Below are positions 9,313-19,613 of a stretch of DNA of 64,000 bases, in pieces. The notes beneath the pieces are model-generated. The model had not been told where the DNA came from, did not search any database, and worked only from the letters and a program-made list of their open reading frames with translations. Numbering within the stretch: the first letter of the stretch is position 1; every line of letters begins with the position of its first letter. The translations under genes and the position numbers were made by a program. Source of the stretch: Streptomyces sp. NBC_00271 (lineage in GTDB: Bacteria; Actinomycetota; Actinomycetes; Streptomycetales; Streptomycetaceae); the NCBI RefSeq assembly GCF_036178845.1, contig NZ_CP108070.1, forward strand, positions 6,324,001 to 6,388,000. The letters run 5' to 3'.

Positions 9313-9332
9313 CTGAAGGCCGACCTTCAGCC
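9313..9332. promoter_or_regulatory. Perfect inverted repeat upstream of EtfD-like gene
   Basis: GCTGAAGG-ccga-CCTTCAGC is a perfect 8-bp inverted repeat 31 bp upstream of the start codon of the minus-strand gene. It would form a hairpin in its 5' leader or act as a binding site. Confidence 0.4.
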
Positions 9333-9335
9333 GAT

Positions 9336-9349
9336 TACTAAGCGGTAAC
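9336..9349. promoter_or_regulatory. Candidate TetR-type operator
   Basis: TTACTAAGCGGTAA is a near-perfect palindrome (TTACT / GGTAA arms) 54 bp upstream of the EtfD-like start in the divergent gap 9282-9562. TetR-family regulators of lipid oxidation often use sites of this kind, which would fit an EtfD role. The regulator is not in the window. Confidence 0.4.
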
Positions 9350-9550
9350 TTATGCAGTCCGTCTGAGACTACCCATATCTTCCGCCGCACTGTAGCCAGC
9401 GGTGCGGTGATCTGCGTCGCTGAGGTCCACCTGAGTCGCCGAAGTCACCGACCGGCAGTTGTGCACGTCACCGGCCGCCAACTGCCGAGGTCTCCGGCCG
9501 ACACGTAAACCCGATCGTGCTATCTGCGGCATATTTGCCACATTTAACAC

Positions 9551-9556
9551 TAAATT
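9551..9556 (+). promoter_or_regulatory. Candidate -10 of leaderless MraY/WecA-like gene
   Basis: TAAATT lies 6 nt before the GTG at 9563, in an AT-rich stretch (9530-9556). No Shine-Dalgarno sequence is present. Confidence 0.35.
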
Positions 9557-9562
9557 GGCGGC

Positions 9563-10630
9563 GTGCTGTACGGAATCGCCGCCGCCACCTCCGCCCTGCT
9601 CCTCGCCGCCGTGCTCGCCGCCCTGCTGCGGCTCCTCGCCCTGCGCCTGGGCGTGGTCGAACGGCGGCGGGCGCGCGCGGTGCCGCTGCTCGGCGGGGTC
9701 GCGGTGGTGGTGGTCACGGCGTTCGTCGCCGGGGTCGGGGACTGGACGGGCGTGGCGCCGCTGGGGCCGGCGGCCGGGCGGCTGCTGGCCGCCGGGATCG
9801 GGGTCGGTGCCCTCGGACTCGTCGTCGACCTGTGGCCTCCGCCGGCTCTTGTGCGGGTTCCGCTCCAGGCGGCCGTCGTGACCGGCGCCGCCGCGCTGAC
9901 CGTGCCCTACGATGAGCTCGGCCCGGTGGCCGGGGCGGTGGCCGTCGGCTGGATCGCCCTCGCCACCCATGCCTTCACCTCGCTCGATCACGCCGACGGA
10001 GTGATGGGGACGGTCGCGGTGGTGACCGCCTTCGCGCTGAGTGGCTGCGCGGCCGCCGAGGTCATGGACGGGCTTGCGGCCCTGCTGAGCGTGCTGGCCG
10101 CCGCGCTGACCGGGTTCCTGATGCACAACTGGCCCCCGGCCCGGATCGTGCCGGGGCGCTGCGGCGCGCTGTTCGTCGGGTTCGTGCTGACCTCGGCGGC
10201 GGTACTGGTGCACACCGGGCGGGCGACCGGGTCGAGCGTGGGCGCCGGGTTCGCGCTGACGGCCGTGGCGACCGCCGACTCCGTACTGGTGCTGGTGTCG
10301 CGGCGGCGGGCCGGGCGTCCGCTGCTGCGCGGCGCCCCCGATCATCTGGTCCACCGGCTGCGGCGCCTCGGTGTCACACCCCAGGGCGCCGCGGTCGTCG
10401 TGGGGGTCACCGGCTTCGCGGGTGCACTCGTCGGGATGCTGATCGACATGGGATGGGTGAGCGCGACGGCGGCGTTGTGGGTGGCGGGCGGCGTCTGTGT
10501 CGCCGTACTCGCGCTGCTTCGGATCCCCACTTACGGGGGACGGCATGTCCCCTCGTACGGGAGTCGGTTGACCGTGAAGCCGCAGGTCGGACCCCATGTG
10601 CAAGCACACCTGCGTGTAAGCAAGAGATAA
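9563..10630 (+). CDS. MraY/WecA-like polyprenyl-phosphate sugar-phosphate transferase homologue
   Basis: A 355-residue protein with about ten hydrophobic helices. It shares landmarks with glycosyltransferase family 4 (MraY/WecA): LDHADGVMG in place of NxxDG, NWPPARIVPGRCGALFVG in place of the NxxPAxxFxGDxGS loop, and APDHLVHRLRRLG near the end. The first acidic motif is degenerate (VVDLW rather than DDxxD), and GRCG replaces GDxG. Activity is therefore uncertain, and it may have a divergent substrate or be regulatory. The GTG start at 9563 lacks a ribosome binding site. It ends 95 bp before dnaK; the gap between them carries the HspR sites. Confidence 0.7.
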   Translation: MLYGIAAATSALLLAAVLAALLRLLALRLGVVERRRARAVPLLGGVAVVVVTAFVAGVGDWTGVAPLGPAAGRLLAAGIGVGALGLVVDLWPPPALVRVPLQAAVVTGAAALTVPYDELGPVAGAVAVGWIALATHAFTSLDHADGVMGTVAVVTAFALSGCAAAEVMDGLAALLSVLAAALTGFLMHNWPPARIVPGRCGALFVGFVLTSAAVLVHTGRATGSSVGAGFALTAVATADSVLVLVSRRRAGRPLLRGAPDHLVHRLRRLGVTPQGAAVVVGVTGFAGALVGMLIDMGWVSATAALWVAGGVCVAVLALLRIPTYGGRHVPSYGSRLTVKPQVGPHVQAHLRVSKR

Positions 10631-10632
10631 GA

Positions 10633-10653
10633 CTTGAGCCCCCGCGACTCATG
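10633..10653. promoter_or_regulatory. Imperfect HAIR (HspR) site
   Basis: CTTGAGC-N7-ACTCATG matches the HAIR consensus CTTGAGT-N7-ACTCAAG at 12 of 14 positions, with the correct spacing. It is centred about 52 bp upstream of the perfect site. Confidence 0.6.
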
Positions 10654-10657
10654 TCTG

Positions 10658-10684
10658 TTGACCCAGCAATGAGTGTGGTGCACA

Positions 10685-10686
<2 letters not shown>
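10658..10686 (+). promoter_or_regulatory. dnaK operon promoter (candidate)
   Basis: TTGACC (10658-10663) and CACACT (10681-10686) are separated by 17 bp. The perfect HAIR operator overlaps the -10 and start region, which suits repression by HspR. Confidence 0.5.
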
Positions 10687-13241
<2,555 letters not shown>

Positions 13242-13274
13242 CGTTGAACGCATGAGAGAGGAGGGGCGTCGAGG

Positions 13275-14459
13275 ATGAGCACCAAGGACTTCATCGAGAA
13301 GGACTTCTACAAGGTCCTCGGCGTCCCCAAGGACGCCACCGAGGCAGAGATCAAGAAGGCGTACCGGAAGCTCGCCCGCGAGTTCCACCCGGACGCCAAC
13401 AAGGGCAACGCCAAGGCCGAGGAGCGTTTCAAGGAGATCTCCGAGGCGAACGACGTGCTCGGAGACCCCAAGAAGCGCAAGGAGTACGACGAGGCACGCG
13501 CCCTCTTCGGCAACGGCGGCTTCCGCCCGGGTCCCGGCGCGGGCGGCGGCAACTTCAACTTCGACCTGGGCGACCTCTTCGGAGGCGGCGCCCAGGGCGG
13601 GGCGGGCAGTGCCGGTGGCTTCGGCGGCGGCATCGGAGACGTCTTCGGGGGCCTGTTCAACCGCGGCGGCGCGGGCACGGGTACGCGGACCCAGCCCCGG
13701 CGCGGCCAGGACATCGACACCGAGGTGACGCTCAGCTTCACCGAGGCGGTGGACGGCGCGACGGTCCCGCTGCGGATGACGTCCCAGGCGCCCTGCAAGG
13801 CCTGTTCGGGCACCGGCGACGCGAACGGCACACCGCGCGTGTGCCCGACGTGTGTCGGCACCGGCCAGGTCGCGCGCGGCTCCGGCGGCGGCTTCTCGCT
13901 CACGGACCCCTGCCCGGACTGCAAGGGCCGCGGTCTCATCGCGGAGAACCCCTGCGAGATCTGCCACGGCAGCGGTCGCGCCAAGTCCTCGCGCACGATG
14001 CAGGTCCGCATCCCGGCGGGCGTGAGCGACAGCCAGCGCATCCGCCTCCGCGGCAAGGGCGCACCCGGCGAACGGGGCGGCCCGGCCGGCGACCTGTACG
14101 TCACGGTCCACGTGGACGCCCACCCGGTCTTCGGCCGCAAGGGCGACAACCTCACCGTCACCGTGCCCGTCACCTTCGCGGAGGCGGCACTCGGCGGCGA
14201 GGTGCGCGTACCGACCCTGGGCGGCCCCCCGGTCACCCTGAAACTGCCCCCGGGCACGCCCAACGGCCGTACGATGCGGGCCCGCGGCAAGGGTGCCGTC
14301 CGCAAGGACGGTACGCGCGGCGACCTCCTGGTCACCGTCGAGGTCGCGGTCCCCACGGACGTGTCGGGCAAGGCTCGCGACGCCCTGGAGGCGTATCGCG
14401 AGGCAACCGCGGGCGAGGACCCACGGGCGGAGCTGTTCCAGGCCGCGAAGGGAGCATGA
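13275..14459 (+). CDS. dnaJ: DnaJ chaperone (zinc-finger type I)
   Basis: A cochaperone that stimulates the DnaK ATPase and delivers unfolded proteins. The 394-residue protein has a J domain with HPD (FHPDAN), a Gly/Phe-rich linker, and four CxxCxGxG zinc motifs (CKACSGTG, CPTCVGTG, CPDCKGRG, CEICHGSG). The two C-terminal substrate-binding domains follow. GAGAGAGGAGG lies upstream of ATG 13275. The hspR start is 4 bp past its stop, so coexpression is near certain. Confidence 0.98.
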   Translation: MSTKDFIEKDFYKVLGVPKDATEAEIKKAYRKLAREFHPDANKGNAKAEERFKEISEANDVLGDPKKRKEYDEARALFGNGGFRPGPGAGGGNFNFDLGDLFGGGAQGGAGSAGGFGGGIGDVFGGLFNRGGAGTGTRTQPRRGQDIDTEVTLSFTEAVDGATVPLRMTSQAPCKACSGTGDANGTPRVCPTCVGTGQVARGSGGGFSLTDPCPDCKGRGLIAENPCEICHGSGRAKSSRTMQVRIPAGVSDSQRIRLRGKGAPGERGGPAGDLYVTVHVDAHPVFGRKGDNLTVTVPVTFAEAALGGEVRVPTLGGPPVTLKLPPGTPNGRTMRARGKGAVRKDGTRGDLLVTVEVAVPTDVSGKARDALEAYREATAGEDPRAELFQAAKGA

Positions 14460-14463
14460 GCAG

Positions 14464-14910
14464 ATGGACGGCCGTCGTCGAAACCCCTATGAACTGACCG
14501 AGGAGACCCCGGTCTACGTCATCTCGGTGGCGGCCCAGCTCTCCGGCCTGCACCCGCAGACCCTGCGCCAGTACGACCGCCTCGGCCTGGTCTCCCCGGA
14601 CCGCACCGCCGGCCGCGGCCGGCGTTACTCGGCCCGCGACATCGAGCTGCTCCGCACGGTGCAGGCGCTGTCCCAGGACGAGGGCATCAACCTGGCCGGC
14701 ATCAAGCGCATCATCGAGCTGGAGAACCAGGTGGCGGCCCTCCAGTCCCGCGTCGCGGAACTGGAATCGGCCCTGGACGGCGCCGCTGCCGCGATGCAGC
14801 AGCGCGAGGCCGCGGTGCACGCCTCGTACCGCCGTGACCTGGTCCCGTACCAGGAGGTCCAGCAGACGAGCGCGCTGGTGGTCTGGCGGCCGAAGAGGCA
14901 GTCGGACTAG
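14464..14910 (+). CDS. hspR: Heat shock repressor HspR (MerR family)
   Basis: A 148-residue MerR-type DNA-binding protein. The winged helix starts at PVYVISVAAQLSGLHPQTLRQY and continues through GLVSPDRTAGRGRRYS. A coiled-coil dimerisation helix (LENQVAALQSRVAELES) and a C-terminal tail follow. HspR represses dnaK and clpB through HAIR sites; perfect or near-perfect copies are found at 10685-10705 and 39947-39967 in this window. It is the last gene of the operon, ended by a 20-bp perfect hairpin. Confidence 0.97.
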   Translation: MDGRRRNPYELTEETPVYVISVAAQLSGLHPQTLRQYDRLGLVSPDRTAGRGRRYSARDIELLRTVQALSQDEGINLAGIKRIIELENQVAALQSRVAELESALDGAAAAMQQREAAVHASYRRDLVPYQEVQQTSALVVWRPKRQSD

Positions 14911-14920
14911 CTCCCACGTA

Positions 14921-14961
14921 CGAAGGGGGTGGGGAGGTCGACGACCTCCCCACCCCCTTCG
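14921..14961 (+). terminator. dnaK operon terminator
   Basis: Two 20-nt arms (14921-14940 and 14942-14961) are exact inverted repeats around a single central base, giving a very stable hairpin just 11 bp past the hspR stop. It may also serve the converging pseudogene at 14974. Confidence 0.85.
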
Positions 14962-14973
14962 GCATTCCTCGGC

Positions 14974-15811
14974 TCACCGCGCCGGTTCGGTGACCACCCA
15001 GTCGCCGACGGGGTTCCACCGGTAGATGCGAAAGCCCTGCGCGGGCTCGGCGGACCCCTCGTCGCCCAAGAGCTCACCCCAGTAGACGGTGTACCGCCCG
15101 AGGTCGGTGGCCGGGTTCTTGTCCCACTCCAGCTCGAAGCCGTACTCGGTCGGGGTGACCGTCAGCCCGGTGACGGCGGGCGGCGGGGTGAGGTCCTCGC
15201 GCCCGCCGACGGCGGCCACGGAACGCGCGGACTCGTTGCCCGCCGCGTCGAGAACGGTCACCCGGTAGACGGAAGTCCCGCTCGGGGTGGGGGGCTTGAC
15301 CTTGTCGACGGTGGCGGTGGTGCGGGGGTGTAGGCGAAGGAGACGTTGGCGGCGCCGGTCCAGTTGGCGTAGTCGACGCGCAGGGTGTGCTTGCCGGCGG
15401 GGACGGTGACGTTGACGGTCTTCTTCACCGTCGATGACACGTTCTTCCAGAGGTCGACCTTACGGTGCCGTCGAGGTAGACGCGCAGACCGTCCTGGGCG
15501 GTGACGGGGAGGGCGAAGGGGCCTCCCGAACCGAAGTCCCTCGTCACGGTCCAGCGGACGCCGAAGTTGTCCTTGGGGAGCCCGGAGGCGGGGGCCTTCG
15601 TGCCCCAGTTCTCGCCGACCGCGGTGTCGCAGTCCGTTTTCTTCGGTGTGCCGGAGAAAGTGGTGTTCGCGTAGAACTGCCGCTTGTACGCCGGTGATGC
15701 GCAGCTGCTCGCGGCGGAGGAGGGCGCCCCCGAGACGGCGAGCAGGCCCCCGGTGGTGGCGATCGTCAGCGTCGCGGCGAGCGCCGGTCCGCTCCGCCCA
15801 ACTGGTCTCAT
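14974..15811 (-). pseudogene. PA14/FN3 secreted protein, frameshifted short paralogue
   Basis: Three minus-strand frames join into one family sequence. A signal peptide from ATG 15811 ending in SSAAS leads into a PA14-like domain (FYANTTFSGTPKKTDCDTAVGENWG ... QDGLRVYLDGT). The frame breaks near 15464, where a C appears missing (ACC-CGT). It resumes with KVDLWKNVSSTVKKT and breaks again around 15310-15335. It ends with an FN3 module (LTPPPAVTGLTVTPTEYGFELEWDKNPATDLGRY). The same domains occur, intact, in 45979-48030. This copy has only one FN3 module and cannot be translated as written. Confidence 0.7.
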
Positions 15812-16086
15812 ACTTCCCCTGTTTCGTGCTGCGATGTGTGCGGCCACCTTCGAGACTTCCGGAGGTGGGGGAGGGCTGTATGTCGCCGGGGAGCGAGTGA
15901 CGCAAGTCGATCAGAGGGGTTCTGTGGAAGTGGCGGCGCACCCCCTTCCCATCGTGTTCACTTGGGGAACACAGAATGCTGTTGCCATCTCGTTAAGTGG
16001 TTACTCCTTGACGCTGAGGTGATCGCCGCGTTGGCTTTCAGCCACCTGGGTCGCAAAGCAGCTACCTCGCCCGGAAGGCACCTGAT

Positions 16087-17214
16087 GTGAACACTCGTAA
16101 CACCCGGCTTCGTCGTACCGCCATAGCCCTGGCTTGCTCCGCGATGACCGTCTCCCTTGCCGCCTGCGGTGTCGTGGACGGGATCGGCGGCAGCGACACC
16201 AAGGCGAGCCCGACCAAGGGTGACGACATCACGGTTGGTCTCCTCCTCCCGGAGAAGGCCAACACCCGTTACGAGAAGTTCGACCACCCGATCATCGAGC
16301 AGCAGGTCGCCAAGCTCACCAACGGCAAGGGCAAGGTCGTATCCGCCAACGCGGAGCAGAGCGCGTCCAAGCAGAGCCAGCAGTTCCAGCAGATGGTGAG
16401 CGACAAGGTCGACGTGATCCTCGTCGACGCGGTGGACTCCAAGGCCATCGCGACCGACGTGCAGAAGGCCAAGGACGCGGGCATCCCCGTCATCGCCTAC
16501 GACCGTCTGGCGCAGGGCCCGATCGACGCGTACATCTCGTTCGACAACGAGCTCGTCGGCCAGGTGCAGGGCAAGGCCCTCCTGGAGGCGCTGGGCACCA
16601 ACGCCTCCTCGAAGAAGATCGTCATGATGAACGGTTCGCCCACCGACCCGAACGCGGCGCAGTTCAAGGCGGGCGCCCTGGGTGAGCTCAACGGCAAGGT
16701 CGTCATCTCCAAGACGTACGACACCAAGGACTGGGACCCGGTCGTCGGCAAGGCCAACATGGAGAAGGCCATCTCGGCCATCGGCCTGAACAACATCGCC
16801 GGTGTCTACTCCGCCAACGACGGTCTCGCGGGCGCCGCCATCGACGCCCTGAAGACCATGGGCGTCAGCAAGGTGCCGCCGGTCACCGGCCAGGACGCCG
16901 AGCTGGACGCGGTGCAGCGGATCGTCCGGGGCGAGCAGTACATGAGCGTCTACAAGTCCTACCCCGATGAGGCCTCCGCGGCTGCCGAGATGGCGGTGGC
17001 GAAGGTCCAGGGGCGTGGCATCGAGTTCGACGCGCTCACCCGCGACAAGGTCGACAGCCCCACGAACACGAAGATCCCCTCCCAGCTGATGCCCGTGGTC
17101 GCCCTGACCAAGGCGAACATCAAGGAGACGGTGATCCAGGACGGCATCTACACCGTCAAGCAGATCTGCACGGCCGCGAACAAGGCCTACTGCTCGGCGA
17201 TCGGCCTCAAGTAG
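16087..17214 (+). CDS. Sugar ABC transporter substrate-binding lipoprotein (XylF/ChvE-like)
   Basis: A 375-residue periplasmic-binding-protein type I lipoprotein. The signal ends in the lipobox LAAC (Cys27). The mature protein has the XylF/RbsB-like pattern (IPVIAYDRLAQG, YISFDNELVGQVQGKAL, GSPTDPNAAQFKAGA, VYSANDGLAGAAIDAL, PPVTGQDAELDAVQRI), pointing to xylose or another aldose. The GTG start has GGAAGG upstream. A possible -35 TTGACG is at 16008-16013. The permease and ATPase that should follow are absent: a terminator and the tail module come next, so the transport operon may have been split or lost. Confidence 0.88.
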   Translation: MNTRNTRLRRTAIALACSAMTVSLAACGVVDGIGGSDTKASPTKGDDITVGLLLPEKANTRYEKFDHPIIEQQVAKLTNGKGKVVSANAEQSASKQSQQFQQMVSDKVDVILVDAVDSKAIATDVQKAKDAGIPVIAYDRLAQGPIDAYISFDNELVGQVQGKALLEALGTNASSKKIVMMNGSPTDPNAAQFKAGALGELNGKVVISKTYDTKDWDPVVGKANMEKAISAIGLNNIAGVYSANDGLAGAAIDALKTMGVSKVPPVTGQDAELDAVQRIVRGEQYMSVYKSYPDEASAAAEMAVAKVQGRGIEFDALTRDKVDSPTNTKIPSQLMPVVALTKANIKETVIQDGIYTVKQICTAANKAYCSAIGLK

Positions 17215-17224
17215 TCGTGCTCCC

Positions 17225-17272
17225 GCACGGACGACCTGCACCGACGTCTTGCACGGACGACCTGCACTGACG
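17225..17272. repeat. 22-bp direct repeat at edge of tail module
   Basis: GCACGGACGACCTGCACNGACG occurs at 17225-17246 and 17251-17272 with one mismatch and a 26-bp period. It lies in the gap between the sugar-binding protein gene and the last gene of the tail module. It could be a recombination scar or an ordinary tandem duplication. Confidence 0.6.
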
Positions 17273-17283
17273 AACTTCCCTGA

Positions 17284-17325
17284 CGAACGCGCGGGAGCCC
17301 TGGGCAAGGGGTTCCCGCGCGTTCG
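17284..17325. terminator. Bidirectional terminator between sugar-binding gene and tail module
   Basis: CGAACGCGCGGGA (17284-17296) pairs perfectly with TCCCGCGCGTTCG (17313-17325). It is shared by the two convergent transcription units. Confidence 0.75.
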
Positions 17326-17337
17326 GAGGATCAGGGG

Positions 17338-17592
17338 TCAGCGCCCCATCGACTGCCAGATCGTCAGCGCCAGCGCCGTGCACGAGGTGGCGGCCGCGAG
17401 GGAGGGCAGGGGCCAGCGGGTGCGTTCCAGGGCGTCGAGGCGGGACTCGTGCTCGTCGAGGGTCTTGTCGGTCTGGTCCGCGCGTTGCAGGAGGAGGGCG
17501 AGGTCGCCGCGGGTGGTGGCGAACCCGACGTCGACCGAGCGGCGCAGCCGCTCCAGTTCCAGGGCGACGCTCTCGGCCTCAGTCGTCGGCAT
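17338..17592 (-). CDS. XhlA-like holin-associated small membrane protein
   Basis: An 84-residue protein. The N-terminal two thirds is a charged coiled coil with heptad-like Leu/Val spacing (LELERLRRSVDVG ... LLQRADQTDKTLDEHESRLDALE). A single hydrophobic helix (LAAATSCTALALTIW) closes the protein. This layout matches XhlA-type proteins that assist holins. It is the last gene of the tail module and overlaps the preceding membrane gene by 14 bp. The lysis role is inferred from layout and from the amidase two genes upstream. Confidence 0.6.
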   Translation of the reverse strand: MPTTEAESVALELERLRRSVDVGFATTRGDLALLLQRADQTDKTLDEHESRLDALERTRWPLPSLAAATSCTALALTIWQSMGR

Positions 17593-17815
17593 CGGCGGTT
17601 TCTCCGCGGGAGGGCCCGCGCAGCCACCCCGGCAGCAGCCGGTCCACCGCGGGCATCGCCATCACCCGGCTGAGCAGCGCGGCGCCGCCCACCACGGCCG
17701 TGAGCGCGGGTACGTCCCGGATCAGCGGGTCGTCGGCGACCAGCGGCAGGACGGTGATCAGAGCGAACAGGGTCTGGAGTGTCGTACGCAGGGTTCTGCG
17801 GCCGGCGTCGCTCAT
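17579..17815 (-). CDS. Putative holin (78 aa, two membrane segments)
   Basis: A short protein with two hydrophobic stretches (about residues 12-27 and 36-50) and a charged, acidic C-terminus ending TADADD, as in phage holins. ATG 17815 is preceded closely by GGAG. It lies between the amidase and the XhlA-like protein, the normal position for a holin. No family-specific motif is visible, so the call rests on size, topology and neighbours. Confidence 0.6.
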   Translation of the reverse strand: MSDAGRRTLRTTLQTLFALITVLPLVADDPLIRDVPALTAVVGGAALLSRVMAMPAVDRLLPGWLRGPSRGETADADD

Positions 17816-17865
17816 CTCCGGGCTCCTTTCGGGTGTTCCAGTGCTTCTTGGATCCGTCCGGCCTC

Positions 17866-18705
17866 CTACGCGCGCGGGACGCGCAGCTTGTCCCAGCTGG
17901 TGCGGCCCGGGGTGCCGTCGGCGTCCTTGCCGACGTAGCCGAGCCCGCGCTGCCAGGCCGCGTACGACAGGACGTCGGCCCGCGTCCACACCGGGCCGGG
18001 GCCGGTCGAGTAGCGCCCGCACCCCTCCGCGACCAGTCGCTCGCCGACGGCTGTGATCAGCGGGCTGCGGCGGCCGAGCGCGAAGAACGCGGCGCCGGGG
18101 AAGGGTTCGTACGAGACCGGGCGGGAGCCGAGCCGGGCCGCCACCCGTTGCCGCATCCCGGACATCGAGAACGACGGGTCGATCTTGCGGCGGGTCCACT
18201 CCTTGTGCGCGATCACGCTGGACGCGGACCAGCCGTGGGCGCGGCAGATCGCGGCGGAAAGCCGCTCCACGGCGGCGAGTTGGGCGGCCGGGTAGGGGTC
18301 ACGCCCGTTGCCCAGGTTCTCGATCTCGAAGCCGTAGAAGCGGGCGTTGCCGTCCACGGCGTCCGGTCCGGGGGCGGGCAGTGCGGCCCGTTCGGCCCGT
18401 ACGGCCTCCAGGACCGCGGTCGAGCCCGAACCGGCGTGGTTGGTGCGGCCGTAGCCGACCAGGTGGACGGTGCCGTCCTTGGTGATCAGGCCGATGCACA
18501 GCGGGCCGGGCAGGTCCGCGGTGCCCTCGCGGCACAGGCGGAGGCTGTCGGTGCCGGCCGTGTGGTGGAGCATGACGCCGTGGACCGGGCCCCAGGGGCC
18601 TCGGCTGTTGCGGTTGTGGGTGCGCCAGTTGCCGCTCTCGGAAAGGACGACGCCCTCGTCGCGCAGGGCGCGGGCGAGGGCGTCGGCGGTCAGTGGTGTG
18701 GCCAT
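17866..18705 (-). CDS. N-acetylmuramoyl-L-alanine amidase (endolysin-like)
   Basis: A 279-residue peptidoglycan amidase of the Amidase_2/PGRP fold. Zinc-ligand region GVMLHHTAG is at residues 43-51, YGFEIENLG and IAHKEWTRRKIDPSF follow. A C-terminal module (WTRADVLSYAAWQRGLGYVGKDADGTPGRTSWDKLRVP) resembles actinobacterial wall-binding repeats. It cuts the MurNAc-Ala bond. No signal peptide is seen, so export through the holin is likely. It follows the fibre gene after 7 bp. Confidence 0.85.
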   Translation of the reverse strand: MATPLTADALARALRDEGVVLSESGNWRTHNRNSRGPWGPVHGVMLHHTAGTDSLRLCREGTADLPGPLCIGLITKDGTVHLVGYGRTNHAGSGSTAVLEAVRAERAALPAPGPDAVDGNARFYGFEIENLGNGRDPYPAAQLAAVERLSAAICRAHGWSASSVIAHKEWTRRKIDPSFSMSGMRQRVAARLGSRPVSYEPFPGAAFFALGRRSPLITAVGERLVAEGCGRYSTGPGPVWTRADVLSYAAWQRGLGYVGKDADGTPGRTSWDKLRVPRA

Positions 18706-18712
18706 GTGTGCC

Positions 18713-19354
18713 TCACATCACGGGAGTTACGGTGATGAATCGGTTGGCGAAGGTCGCGGTGCTGGTGGTCGCGGCCGACTTGTAGGCGGCGGTCGCGGTG
18801 TAGACGCCGTTCACGGTGAGCCCGGTGACCTGGAACTGGGTCGTGGCGGAGCACTGGTTGGTGCCGACGACGAGTGCCGCGCGGGTGTCGGCGGCGGCGA
18901 GCGCGACCGTCGTGTTCAGGCGGATGTTCGCCGACATGTGGCAGGCCGTGGCCGCGCTGCTGCTGATGCGCGCGCCCACCGAGACGAGCACGGCGCCGGA
19001 GGCCGGAGCGGTGAAGGTGACGGTGGTCGGGTCGCCGGTGGAGCCGGTGAGGGTCTCCACGTACGCCGTCGACGTCGTCGTGCCGGCCGTGGTGTTGGCC
19101 TTGTGGACCGGGCCGGGCGCCAGCTGCGTCCAGGCGCTGCCGGTGTAGTACCAGTACTGCTTGGGCGTGCCGAGCCAGCAGAGCATGCCCGCCACCGGGG
19201 CGGTCACCTTGGCGTCGCGGGTCGCGGCGTCCGCGAAGCGCAGCACGGTGCGGCCGTCGACGGCCTCCGCGAGCGACTGGATGTGCACGGGGATGTTCGC
19301 GGCGTCGGCCGGCTGCGGGTAGGGCAGGTTGCCGAGCGGGGTGAGCAGGGCCAT
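18713..19354 (-). CDS. Tail fibre / receptor-binding protein candidate
   Basis: A 213-residue protein. The N-terminal part (LTPLGNLPYPQPADAANIPVHIQSLAEAVD) resembles the adaptor segment of actinophage minor tail proteins. A short GMLCWLGTPKQYWYYTGSAW motif follows. The C-terminal Thr/Ala/Ser/Val-rich region looks like a jelly-roll or beta-sandwich domain. Position between the tail-tip protein and the lysis genes fits a fibre that sets target range. The binding target cannot be inferred. Confidence 0.65.
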   Translation of the reverse strand: MALLTPLGNLPYPQPADAANIPVHIQSLAEAVDGRTVLRFADAATRDAKVTAPVAGMLCWLGTPKQYWYYTGSAWTQLAPGPVHKANTTAGTTTSTAYVETLTGSTGDPTTVTFTAPASGAVLVSVGARISSSAATACHMSANIRLNTTVALAAADTRAALVVGTNQCSATTQFQVTGLTVNGVYTATAAYKSAATTSTATFANRFITVTPVM

Positions 19355-19433
19355 GACGGCTTCCTCCTGGATCCTGGAGTGCGTACGGGACGACTGATCG
19401 CGTACGGGACGCGCGTACGGGACGAGGGGGCGG

Positions 19434-19613
19434 TCAGTCGCCCAGGGACGGCGGGAGTGAGCCGATCGGTGTGCCGCCGTCGCCGTCGCGTGCCGCGGCG
19501 CTGTCGACCGGGACCGGATGCGCCACGTTCGCGTCGTCGTCGGCGGTCTCCGGCGGTGGTTCCTCCACGCGCGGTTCTTCCACGCGCGGTTCTTCCGGGG
19601 GAAGTTCGCTCAT
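19434..19613 (-). CDS. Small acidic proline-rich protein (59 aa)
   Basis: Starts at ATG 19613, overlapping the stop of the tail-tip gene in an ATGA, and ends at 19434. The N-terminus repeats the EEPRVEEP motif and is followed by PPPETADDDANVAHP. The whole protein is predicted to be disordered. The tight coupling to the tail-tip gene supports expression. The function is unknown; it might be a linker or assembly factor for the fibre. Confidence 0.55.
   Translation of the reverse strand: MSELPPEEPRVEEPRVEEPPPETADDDANVAHPVPVDSAAARDGDGGTPIGSLPPSLGD

Noticed and set aside
7326..9341. Long plus-strand open frame antisense to the EtfD-like gene
   Set aside because: Composition is that of a high-GC shadow frame, while the minus strand shows clear Fe-S motifs.
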